64,000 nt of DNA from Pontibacter litorisediminis (lineage in GTDB: Bacteria > Bacteroidota > Bacteroidia > Cytophagales > Hymenobacteraceae): contig NZ_JARDUA010000003.1 of NCBI RefSeq assembly GCF_029360645.1, positions 310,001 to 374,000 of the forward strand. Direction: 5' to 3'. How positions within the stretch are numbered: position 1 is the first letter of the stretch; each line of letters begins with the position of its first letter. Below, piece after piece: positions 35,023 to 42,071 of the stretch. The notes beneath the pieces were generated by a model. That model was not told where the DNA came from and searched no databases. It was given only the letters and a program-made list of their open reading frames with translations. The position numbers were made by a program, and so were the translations under genes.

Positions 35023-36312
35023 TTGATAGCAAAAGCCAAAATTTACAAGGGGTATGTCTACATCTGCGCCTCCCGGAAACAGCAGCATATCCGCGTTCCC
35101 GCTGGAATAAAAATTGACCGCCTGAACAGCAGCGGCTTACTCCATAAGTCATGCGGGCTGGATGATATCGATGAGAAGAACAGGCACATTCGGGAACTGA
35201 CAAAGAAAGTGCAGGCCGCATTGGACGACCATCCCAAGCTGACAGCTAAAGAAATTGCTACTTACGTGAAAACTGGCGCTCTGCCCGCTGCACGTGAGGC
35301 ACCACGGCAACTCACTTTTATAGAGTGCTTCGAAAAGTTCGTAGCCGACAGCAAGTCTGGCGCGCGGGCGAACGACAAGGGTGTGAAGTTATCGGTCAAC
35401 ACAGTCAAATCTTACCAGTCTGTCCTTTCAAACCTCTACAAGTTCCAGAAGATGCATTCATTGGATTGGGACCAAATTGATGATTCCTTCTACCACAAGC
35501 TCTGTGACTACTACTGGACCACGCTGGATTGCTACGACAACCACACAGGTAAAGCAGTAAAAATTATTACCACATGCCTGAACTGGGCTTATGACAGTGG
35601 GCTCATTCCGGTGGCTGTGAACACCAAGAAGTGGAAGGTCTGGAAGGAGGATATCGAGATACTTGTTCTGTATCCAGATGAGATAAAGCTACTGCACAAA
35701 ATGCCTACTGAGGACCAAAAGGTAGAGCGCACGAAAGACACCTTTCTGATGGGCGTATTTACTTGCCTTCGAGTCGAAAACCTGCTGGGCCTCACGGAGA
35801 AGGACTTGCAAGTGCTGAATGGCGAGTACTTCATCCATACTATCGTCCAGAAGACGAGGAAGCCAATCAGGATAAAGCTGAATCCCGTTGCTGTGGCCAT
35901 CATTGAGAAGTATCGCCACCAATACAGGACGCTCTTGCCGGCCATCACGAGCGTGAAGTTTAACGAGAACTTGAAAGACATGGCCAAAGCATTTAAGAAA
36001 CACCTCGACCAGTTGAAGGAGCAGGGACAACTGGATATCATCGGGAACAACTGGCATACTGATGTGAAGAGAGTACGAACGAAAAAGGGTCAGCACCACT
36101 ATGAGTTCGTAAAGCCCGAAAAGTTCATAAGCTCTCATTGCATGCGCAGGAGCGGGATTACCAGCTTCTTGATGCTGGGTATGACTCCTCTCGAAGTGCA
36201 GGAAATCTCAGGCCATGCGAGCAACTCTAAAGACTTCTCCAAGTATGTAAAGCTCGCCAAGCAGGTGGTAGAGCAGAAGAGCGTGGACGTGTGGTCAAAC
36301 GCCTTAATATGA
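35023..36312 (+). CDS. Tyrosine-type site-specific integrase
   Basis: 429 residues; starts at TTG 35023 with no better ATG near the N-terminus. An Arm/SAM-like N-terminal domain (about 1-200: IAKAKIYKGYVYICASRKQQHIRVPAGIKI...) precedes the catalytic domain. Catalytic residues are visible: Arg in FTCLRVENLLGL near 250, and SSHCMRRSGITSFLMLGMTPLEVQEISGHASNS with HxxR near 374-377 and H near 396. The terminal Tyr is probably in SKYVKLAKQ near 410. This organisation is typical of Bacteroidota conjugative or genomic-island integrases. It marks the left end of the island. Confidence 0.9.
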   Translation: MIAKAKIYKGYVYICASRKQQHIRVPAGIKIDRLNSSGLLHKSCGLDDIDEKNRHIRELTKKVQAALDDHPKLTAKEIATYVKTGALPAAREAPRQLTFIECFEKFVADSKSGARANDKGVKLSVNTVKSYQSVLSNLYKFQKMHSLDWDQIDDSFYHKLCDYYWTTLDCYDNHTGKAVKIITTCLNWAYDSGLIPVAVNTKKWKVWKEDIEILVLYPDEIKLLHKMPTEDQKVERTKDTFLMGVFTCLRVENLLGLTEKDLQVLNGEYFIHTIVQKTRKPIRIKLNPVAVAIIEKYRHQYRTLLPAITSVKFNENLKDMAKAFKKHLDQLKEQGQLDIIGNNWHTDVKRVRTKKGQHHYEFVKPEKFISSHCMRRSGITSFLMLGMTPLEVQEISGHASNSKDFSKYVKLAKQVVEQKSVDVWSNALI

Positions 36313-36313
36313 T

Positions 36314-36898
36314 ATGATGTATACAGACGAACAGTTAGAGGAAGAACGCATCAGACGGAAGCAGGTGCTCCGCATGGTGCGAAGCTTAGAAGGCAGCATG
36401 CGAACCATCTCCCACGTCATCACGACCTGTAGCGAGGCGAATAGCGCTGAGTTGAAGGAGGTAGGGTATTTGGTGGAAGAGTGGGTAGACAACCGGCTGG
36501 CCCTGAGGAGTCGGAAGAACTCCGATGCAGAGGAACTGGAGTTTATACTTCGGGGGCTTGACCGATTCCACAAAATGATGGAATCGGTTGTGAGCAACAG
36601 ACGACTGGCCATCAGTAGGAACCATGGTAAGGCGATTGACTTTACCCAACCGATGTATAAAATTCAAACCGTAGCCGATATCCTGAAAGTAACCAAACCT
36701 ACCGTCAATAACTGGACCCACAGCCGGGGCGGTTACATCCGGAGCTTTGAGTATCCCGGTATCGCGAAATTTATTCTGGAAGAGGACCTCAGCTTAAAAT
36801 ACGAGGAGGTCGTTGGAAGGACCCTGTTGATAGATGATGGATTCCGAGAACAGTACGCATATAAACCTGACCCGAAGAAGTTGAAAGCTATATTATAG
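36314..36898 (+). CDS. HTH/excisionase-like DNA-binding protein
   Basis: 194 residues starting 2 bp after the integrase stop, so the two are co-transcribed. The N-terminal half is a long helical, charged region (coiled-coil-like, about 1-100). The C-terminal part, YKIQTVADILKVTKPTVNNWTHSRGGYIRSFEYPGIAKFILEEDL (residues ~115-160), has the pattern of a MerR/excisionase-type HTH. It is a candidate recombination-directionality factor or integrase regulator. The role is inferred from position and HTH only. Confidence 0.6.
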   Translation: MMYTDEQLEEERIRRKQVLRMVRSLEGSMRTISHVITTCSEANSAELKEVGYLVEEWVDNRLALRSRKNSDAEELEFILRGLDRFHKMMESVVSNRRLAISRNHGKAIDFTQPMYKIQTVADILKVTKPTVNNWTHSRGGYIRSFEYPGIAKFILEEDLSLKYEEVVGRTLLIDDGFREQYAYKPDPKKLKAIL

Positions 36899-36908
36899 TC
36901 GCTGTGGT

Positions 36909-36927
36909 CGACAGGGAGCCTCGCTCC
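36909..36927. other. Short GC-rich hairpin
   Basis: CAGGAG-type arms (CAGGGAG...CTCCCTG, 36909-36927) with a 5-nt loop, 10 bp after the HTH gene. No T run follows, so it is only a possible weak terminator before sigZ. Confidence 0.35.
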
Positions 36928-36983
36928 CTGCCGGTATCAGAAAGATTCGTCATGCCCCGCAATCGGTAACTCGCCCACACCAT

Positions 36984-37559
36984 ATGAAAATAATAAAATA
37001 CAGCCAAGCATCATCCCTTTGGCTGGAGTACCAGAAGGCGTTGACGGCCTACATCGTCAGCCGGGTAAAGGATGTAGACGCAGCAAATGACATCATGCAG
37101 GAGGTGCTCATGAAGGTCTACAATGCCTGCTGCTCGGACAGGGAAATCCAGAAGCTGGACTCATGGCTGTTCCAGATTGCCAACCATGCTATCGTGGACC
37201 ACTGGCGCAGGCAAAAGAAATTCACCGATGAAATGCCCGAGCCGAGCCATGAGGAAGACAACATAGTATGGCGTGAACTGGCTGAGTACGTGGAGCCGTT
37301 AATCAACCTGCTACCCGAGAAGTACGCGCGTCCCCTGTACCTGTCGGACATAGAAGGAGTGAAGCAGGCCGACATTGCCGAGCAGTTGAATCTGGGTCTG
37401 AGTGCCGCCAAGAGCCGTATCCAGCGGGCAAGGGAAATGCTACAGAAAGAGATACAGACCTGCTGCACGATAGACACCGATGCCAGCGGCAACGTCATTG
37501 GGTTCAGCGTGAAGGAGAGCTGCGAGCAGTTGCAGCGCCACAGAAAAAAAATCGAGTAA
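36984..37559 (+). CDS. sigZ: ECF-type RNA polymerase sigma factor, SigZ family
   Basis: 191 residues. Region 2 (about 15-80) includes VDAANDIMQEVLMKVY and SWLFQIANHAIVDHWRRQK. Region 4 (about 105-155) includes LPEKYARPLYLSDIEGVKQADIAEQLNLGLSAAKSRIQRARE, a clear recognition helix. A C-terminal tail carries a vicinal pair C160-C161 and a lone C180; C49-C50 is a second vicinal pair. SigZ proteins often keep this Cys-bearing tail. No anti-sigma gene is next to it. Position directly upstream of arsI suggests it controls arsenic or thiol-stress genes; this is inference. Confidence 0.88.
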   Translation: MKIIKYSQASSLWLEYQKALTAYIVSRVKDVDAANDIMQEVLMKVYNACCSDREIQKLDSWLFQIANHAIVDHWRRQKKFTDEMPEPSHEEDNIVWRELAEYVEPLINLLPEKYARPLYLSDIEGVKQADIAEQLNLGLSAAKSRIQRAREMLQKEIQTCCTIDTDASGNVIGFSVKESCEQLQRHRKKIE

Positions 37560-37629
37560 ACCCTGCGTCTTTTTCGAAGCTGGTCAGTCTTCCTTACAAA
37601 CAAGAACTAAACGCAAGATTGACACAGCC

Positions 37630-38127
37630 ATGAAAAGATTTCACGTACACGTCAGAGTAAAGAACCTAGCCGAAAGCATCGCCTTCTACAACGCCCTGTT
37701 CGGCACGGAAGCCACCGTGGCTAAGCCCGACTACGCCAAGTGGATGCTGGAAGACCCCCGGGTGAACTTCGCCATCTCCACCGGCCATGCCGAAATGGGC
37801 ATCGAGCATCTGGGCTTACAGGTGGACACCGATGAAGAATTACAGGGCGTCTACGCCAACATGCAGCAAGCCAAAGGCACCGTGTTCGAGGAAGGCGAGT
37901 GCACCTGCTGCTACTCCAAGAGCCAGAAATCATGGATAACAGACCCGCAGGGAGTGGACTGGGAAGCCTTCTACACCCACGGCACCGCCACCGTGTACGG
38001 GGAGGGCATCAACGCCAGACCCGCTCCTGAGGTGATGGAGCAGTGGGACGGGAACGATGGGATAGATGCCCGCGTGAGCGAGGCAGTTAACGAACCAGCC
38101 TGCGATGGAAGCTGCTCTATAAAATAA
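37630..38127 (+). CDS. arsI: ArsI-type Fe(II) C-As lyase / CadI family metalloenzyme
   Basis: 165 residues of the VOC superfamily. Probable iron ligands are H5, H60 (GIEHLGL) and E112 (DWEAFY), matching the spacing known for ArsI. The organoarsenical-binding vicinal cysteines are in ECTCCYSKSQK (C91, C93, C94). ArsI enzymes break the C-As bond of trivalent methyl- and aromatic arsenicals to give arsenite. Some close homologues are called cadmium-induced CadI, so the substrate is not certain. Ends at a strong terminator, so it is transcribed apart from arsR. Confidence 0.9.
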   Translation: MKRFHVHVRVKNLAESIAFYNALFGTEATVAKPDYAKWMLEDPRVNFAISTGHAEMGIEHLGLQVDTDEELQGVYANMQQAKGTVFEEGECTCCYSKSQKSWITDPQGVDWEAFYTHGTATVYGEGINARPAPEVMEQWDGNDGIDARVSEAVNEPACDGSCSIK

Positions 38128-38148
38128 ACATACTGCTAACAGTGATTT

Positions 38149-38191
38149 GCCAGAGGGGCGGTGCGCAGAGTACCGCCCCTCTGGCTTTTTT
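38149..38191 (+). terminator. Strong rho-independent terminator after arsI
   Basis: 14-bp perfect stem (38149-38162 with 38172-38185; core CAGAGGGGCGG) followed by TTTTTT. It lies inside the 5' part of the longest open frame containing arsR and shows that this upstream part is not coding. Confidence 0.93.
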
Positions 38192-38243
38192 ACTGGTGCA
38201 TGTAAAAAAAAACGATGGAACTGTTCTTCGTATTGGAAAGTTA

Positions 38244-38259
38244 ATCGTAATATTACGAT
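38244..38259. promoter_or_regulatory. Perfect palindrome, probable ArsR operator
   Basis: ATCGTAATATTACGAT is a perfect 16-bp palindrome located 16 bp before the preferred arsR start at 38276 and overlapping an alternative ATG at 38258. Its position between the arsI terminator and arsR fits autoregulation by ArsR, which dissociates on binding arsenite. Confidence 0.65.
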
Positions 38260-38275
38260 GAAGCAATTGGGAACT

Positions 38276-38608
38276 ATGGGACTAACCAAAACCGAGAATT
38301 ATACAGAAGCGCAGAACAAGACGGCCATGCTGTTGAAGGCGCTGGGCCACCCCGCGCGGGTGGCCATCATCGAGCACCTGCTCAAGGCAAAGGCCTGCGT
38401 GTGCGGGGACATCGTGAGCGAGCTGCCGCTGGCGCAGGCAACCGTCTCCCAGCACCTGAAAGAACTCAAAAACGCTGGCATCATCAAAGGCACCGTGGAG
38501 GGCAACTCCGTCTGCTACTGCCTCGATGAGCGTGCCTTCGAGTACCTTGACGGTTACTTCGCCACCGTGCTGGAAGGCGTCAGGAGCCAGAACACAACCT
38601 GTTGTTAA
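38276..38608 (+). CDS. arsR: ArsR-family arsenical-responsive repressor
   Basis: 110 residues from ATG 38276 (MGLTKTENYTEAQNK), the usual N-terminus of Bacteroidota ArsR; the frame is open to 38147 but crosses a terminator and the operator. Winged-helix HTH: LLKALGHPARVAIIEHLLKAKACVCGDIVSELPLAQATVSQHLKELKNAGIIKGTVEGN (residues ~18-77). Cysteines in KACVCGD (at the start of the DNA-binding region) and a C-terminal TTCC are candidate arsenite ligands. It heads a four-gene operon with DUF6428, metallophosphoesterase and acr3. Confidence 0.92.
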   Translation: MGLTKTENYTEAQNKTAMLLKALGHPARVAIIEHLLKAKACVCGDIVSELPLAQATVSQHLKELKNAGIIKGTVEGNSVCYCLDERAFEYLDGYFATVLEGVRSQNTTCC

Positions 38609-38626
38609 ACATCAAATCCGAATACC

Positions 38627-39082
38627 ATGAAACTATCTGAAGTAAAGAGCATCCTGCAAACCGCTGAGGCGGTGAATTTCGTGCTGGATAACGGGGCGAT
38701 GGTGCCCGAGCATTTCCATGTGACCGAGGTGGGCGTGGTGACCAAGCATTTCATCGACTGCGGGGGTACCGTGCGCAACGAGAAGGTAGCCAACTTCCAG
38801 CTCTGGGACGCCAATGACTTTGACCACCGCCTGAAGCCGCAGAAGCTGCTGGGCATCATCGCACTCTCGGAGAAGGCGCTGGGCATGGAGGACCTCGAAA
38901 TTGAGGTGGAGTACCAGAGCGATACCATCGGCAAATACGACCTTGGCTTCAACGGCAAGGATTTCGTGCTGCTCTCCAAGACCACCAACTGCCTTGCCCC
39001 GGATAAGTGCGGCATCCCGGTCGAGCAACTGAAAGTAGTGTCAACGGGCAACGCCTGCACACCGGGAGGCGGCTGCTGCTAA
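38627..39082 (+). CDS. DUF6428 family protein of arsenic operons
   Basis: 151 residues, 18 bp after arsR. Contains VPEHFHVTEVGVVTKHFIDCGGTVRNE (about 26-52), typical of DUF6428, whose members occur next to arsR in Bacteroidota. Cysteines cluster late: NCLAPDKCGI near 124-133 and ACTPGGGCC at the C-terminus. The FH.TEVG...FIDCGG strand pattern suggests a small barrel. Function unknown; an arsenical-binding or chaperone role is inferred from context and cysteines. Confidence 0.82.
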   Translation: MKLSEVKSILQTAEAVNFVLDNGAMVPEHFHVTEVGVVTKHFIDCGGTVRNEKVANFQLWDANDFDHRLKPQKLLGIIALSEKALGMEDLEIEVEYQSDTIGKYDLGFNGKDFVLLSKTTNCLAPDKCGIPVEQLKVVSTGNACTPGGGCC

Positions 39083-39125
39083 GCGGCTACTCTGCTTCAT
39101 CAATCCATCCTATACAATAGACTCT

Positions 39126-39902
39126 ATGAGTAAGATAGCGCTCTTTAGCGACATCCACGCCAACTTGCCCGCCTTGGAGGCGTTCTTTGCCGATGTGGAC
39201 AGCCGGAAGCCGGACTTCATCTACTGCCTCGGGGACCTTGTGGGCTACAACATCTGGCCCAACGAGGTGATTGACGAAATCCGTAGGCGCAACATCCCGA
39301 CCATTGCCGGGAACTACGACTTCGGCATCGGCAGGGCGAGTAACGAGTGCGGCTGCGCCTACAAGACCGAGGAGGAGAAAGCCAACGGGGCCGTCTCCAT
39401 CTCCTTCACCAACGACATCATCAAGCCCGCGCAGCGCCAGTACCTGCGCACGCTGCCAGCGCACCTCAAAATAGAGTACCAGCTCAACGAGGACAAGCTC
39501 AACCTGCTGCTCGTGCACGGCAGCCCGAGGAAGATAAACGAGTACCTGTTCGAGGACCGCGATGAGAAGAGCCTGCTGCGCATCATGAGGGACGCGGATG
39601 CCGACATCCTGTGCTTCGGCCACACCCACAAGCCCTACCACCGCATACTGGACTCGGGGGACGAGGGTCAGCCCCACTACCGCCACGCCATCAACATCGG
39701 CTCGGTGGGCAAGCCCAAGGACGGAGACAACCGGGGCGGCTACGTGATGCTCACGATAAACGACAACAGCTCGGTGCTGGACAAGAATAGCATAGAGGTG
39801 GAGTTCATCCGCTTCAAGTATGACTACGAGAAGGCCGCCCGGGCAGTGGAGGAATCTATTTTGCCAAACGCCTACGCGGAGAACCTGCGCAAGGGCTGCT
39901 AA
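39126..39902 (+). CDS. Metallophosphoesterase (YfcE/MJ0936-like) in the arsenic operon
   Basis: 258 residues. Calcineurin-like motifs in order: LFSDIHANLPALEAFF (residues 5-20), YCLGDLVGYNIWPNE near 38-52, IAGNYDFGIG near 60-69, LLVHGSPRKIN near 128-138 and CFGHTHKPY near 161-169. The substrate may be a phosphodiester or phosphomonoester. Extra features are ECGCAYK near 74-80 and a C-terminal KGC. It has been noted in Bacteroidota ars operons but its task there is not established; dephosphorylating a signalling or arsenylated product is speculation. Confidence 0.88.
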   Translation: MSKIALFSDIHANLPALEAFFADVDSRKPDFIYCLGDLVGYNIWPNEVIDEIRRRNIPTIAGNYDFGIGRASNECGCAYKTEEEKANGAVSISFTNDIIKPAQRQYLRTLPAHLKIEYQLNEDKLNLLLVHGSPRKINEYLFEDRDEKSLLRIMRDADADILCFGHTHKPYHRILDSGDEGQPHYRHAINIGSVGKPKDGDNRGGYVMLTINDNSSVLDKNSIEVEFIRFKYDYEKAARAVEESILPNAYAENLRKGC

Positions 39903-39914
39903 ACGGAGAGAGAT

Positions 39915-41000
39915 ATGAGTGCTACCAACTGCGCCCCCACCCACCAGCGGAAAAAACTCAGGTTCTTTGACCGCTACCTGACCCTGTGGATATTCCTCGC
40001 CATGTTTCTTGGCGTGGGCATCGGCTACTTTTTGCCCGAGTCCTCCGGGTTTATCAACTCCCTGTCCAGCGGGACGACCAACGTGCCGCTGGCCATCGGC
40101 CTTATCCTGATGATGTACCCCCCGCTGGCGAAGGTGCGCTACGAGAAGATGGGGGAGGTGTTCAAAAACGTCAAGGTGCTGACGATGTCGCTGCTGCTCA
40201 ACTGGGTCATCGGCCCACTGCTGATGTTCTTTCTGGCCATCCTTTTCTTCCATGACCAGCCCGAGTACATGGTGGGCCTGATACTGATTGGCATCGCCCG
40301 CTGCATCGCCATGGTCATGGTCTGGAACGAGCTGGCGGAGGGCAACCGGGAGTATGCCGCAGGGCTGGTGGCGCTCAACAGCGTCTTCCAGATTTTCTTC
40401 TACAGCCTCTACGCCTACCTGTTCATCTCGGTGCTCCCGCCCTACTTCGGGGTGACGGGGTCTGAGATTAACATCACCATCGGCCAGATTGCCGAGAGCG
40501 TGCTGATTTACCTTGGCATCCCGTTCTTCGCTGGCGTTGTGAGCCGCTACGGGCTGATAAGATGGAAAGGGCTGGACTGGTTCAACAACAAGTATATCCC
40601 CTTCATCTCGCCCATCACGCTGATTGCGTTGCTGTTCACCATCGTGCTGATGTTCAGCCTGAAAGGGGAGCTGATAGTGCAAATTCCGTTTGATGTGGTG
40701 AAGATAGCCATTCCGCTGTTGCTCTACTTTACCATCATGTTTGTGGTCAGCTTCATCCTCGGCAAAGTGTTGGGTGCTGATTATTCCAAGAACACGGCCA
40801 TCTCCTTCACCGCCACGGGCAACAACTTTGAGCTGGCCATAGCCGTTGCCATCGGCATCTTCGGCATCAACTCAGGTCAGGCGTTCGCTGGCGTGATTGG
40901 TCCGCTGGTGGAGGTGCCAGCGCTGATATTGCTCGTGAACGTGGCCTTCTGGTTCAAGCGAAAATGGTACGGGAAGGAAGAGGAACTCGTCACCTCCTAG
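39915..41000 (+). CDS. acr3: Arsenite efflux transporter, ACR3 family
   Basis: 361 residues with ten transmembrane helices. The signature [20 protein letters not shown] (about 117-136) contains the essential Cys of ACR3, and [20 protein letters not shown] (about 295-314) contains the essential Glu. It exports As(III) using the proton gradient. Last gene of the arsR operon, 12 bp after the phosphoesterase with GGAGAGAG as ribosome-binding site. No arsenate reductase gene (arsC) is present in the window. Confidence 0.95.
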   Translation: MSATNCAPTHQRKKLRFFDRYLTLWIFLAMFLGVGIGYFLPESSGFINSLSSGTTNVPLAIGLILMMYPPLAKVRYEKMGEVFKNVKVLTMSLLLNWVIGPLLMFFLAILFFHDQPEYMVGLILIGIARCIAMVMVWNELAEGNREYAAGLVALNSVFQIFFYSLYAYLFISVLPPYFGVTGSEINITIGQIAESVLIYLGIPFFAGVVSRYGLIRWKGLDWFNNKYIPFISPITLIALLFTIVLMFSLKGELIVQIPFDVVKIAIPLLLYFTIMFVVSFILGKVLGADYSKNTAISFTATGNNFELAIAVAIGIFGINSGQAFAGVIGPLVEVPALILLVNVAFWFKRKWYGKEEELVTS

Positions 41001-41171
41001 ACATGTGCCTATAGTTACATGAGCTGTCCAGTAAAATGGGCGTCTACCTGCGCTTGTTCATGAGCTGACGGAGGTGGAGAGGCAGGGGAGGAGCATGTGG
41101 AATTACGGTTGGGGTCCACAGCGGACTACAACAAGTGCTCATTCTGAGGAATATTGGCGTCTTTTTTCAAT

Positions 41172-41211
41172 ATGCACCATAAAAACTACCCATATTTAAG
41201 ATTTATAGGTG
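41172..41211 (+). repeat. Left copy of an imperfect 40-bp direct repeat
   Basis: Matches 44753-44792 at 30 of 40 positions without gaps, beginning with the identical ATGCACCATA and sharing TACCCA and TAGG. The two copies bracket the CDF-TonB receptor-Cys protein cassette. Confidence 0.5.
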
Positions 41212-41220
41212 TTTTAGTAG

Positions 41221-41266
41221 CCCTTCGAGCCTGTCTTACCTGCGTATGGGAGACAGGCTCAAAGGG
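41221..41266. terminator. Long hairpin between convergent acr3 and CDF genes
   Basis: 16-bp stem with one mismatch (CCCTTCGAGCCTGTCT at 41221-41236 with its partner at 41251-41266). It lies 2 bp from the CDF stop codon. It lacks T runs, so termination is likely but not certain. Confidence 0.65.
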
Positions 41267-41267
41267 A

Positions 41268-42068
41268 TTACTTTGCCAACTTTAGAATCCTGAACGCCCC
41301 CCGGATGACGACCACGAAGACGATAGCGCCTACTATCAAGTCAGGCAGGGCGGAGTCCGTGAGCAGCACCAGCACGCCAGCTAGAATCACGCCCCCGTTG
41401 ATGATGATGTCGTTCGAGGTGAATATCATGCTTGCCTGCATATGCGCCTCCTTGCTCTTGCCCTTCTGCAACAGGTACAGGCAGACTGCATTGGCTACCA
41501 GCGCAAGGATGGAGACGACAATCATTGTTTCGAAGTCCGGCATAGGCTCGTCCCCGATGACCCTTCTCGCCACTTCCAGAAAGCCAATGGCGGCCAAGGT
41601 AAGCTGAAAGTAGCCGCTTGCCTTGGCAATGCCCTTCTTTCTGGCCATTGTGCTGCCCACTGCAAACAGGCTCAGGGCATACACCAGTGAGTCGGCCAGC
41701 ATGTCCAAGGAATCGGCCACTAGCCCCATCGACTTGGAGATGATGCCGGTGGCCATCTCCACCACAAAGAAACCGAAGTTAATCGCCAGCACGGTCCACA
41801 GGAGCCTCCTCTGGGCTTGGGCATCCTCAACAGTTGCTTCCTGCTCCGTTGCCTCGGTGGACAACAGCGAGGACCCTAAACCAAGGGAGTGGATTCTATC
41901 TTCTATAGTCGCTAGTTCCCCGGAGTGCAGCACGGTCAACTGGCGTTTCTGCAAGTCGAAGTCCAATCCCTTTACTGCCTGTACGCCTTCGAGTTTCATC
42001 CGCACCATACTCTCTTCGGATGCGCAGTCCATCTGCTGTATCTTAAAAGTTGATTTTTCCATTGTCAT
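41268..42068 (-). CDS. Cation diffusion facilitator with N-terminal HMA-like domain
   Basis: 266 residues. Residues ~1-65 (STFKIQQMDCASEESMVRMKLEG) resemble a heavy-metal-associated domain, but the CxxC is replaced by a single Cys. The membrane part has five or six helices. GLVADSLDMLADSLVYAL near 115-132 and FTSNDIIINGGVIL near 217-230 are the CDF metal-site helices (D-x-x-x-D patterns). The substrate is probably a divalent metal. It lies 3 bp downstream of the TonB receptor in one operon. The second Met (42062) is an alternative start. Confidence 0.85.
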   Translation of the reverse strand: MTMEKSTFKIQQMDCASEESMVRMKLEGVQAVKGLDFDLQKRQLTVLHSGELATIEDRIHSLGLGSSLLSTEATEQEATVEDAQAQRRLLWTVLAINFGFFVVEMATGIISKSMGLVADSLDMLADSLVYALSLFAVGSTMARKKGIAKASGYFQLTLAAIGFLEVARRVIGDEPMPDFETMIVVSILALVANAVCLYLLQKGKSKEAHMQASMIFTSNDIIINGGVILAGVLVLLTDSALPDLIVGAIVFVVVIRGAFRILKLAK

Positions 42069-42071
42069 TGT

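Noticed and set aside
39087..40682. 531-codon minus-strand frame
   Set aside because: Antisense shadow of the phosphoesterase and acr3 genes, which carry all diagnostic motifs.
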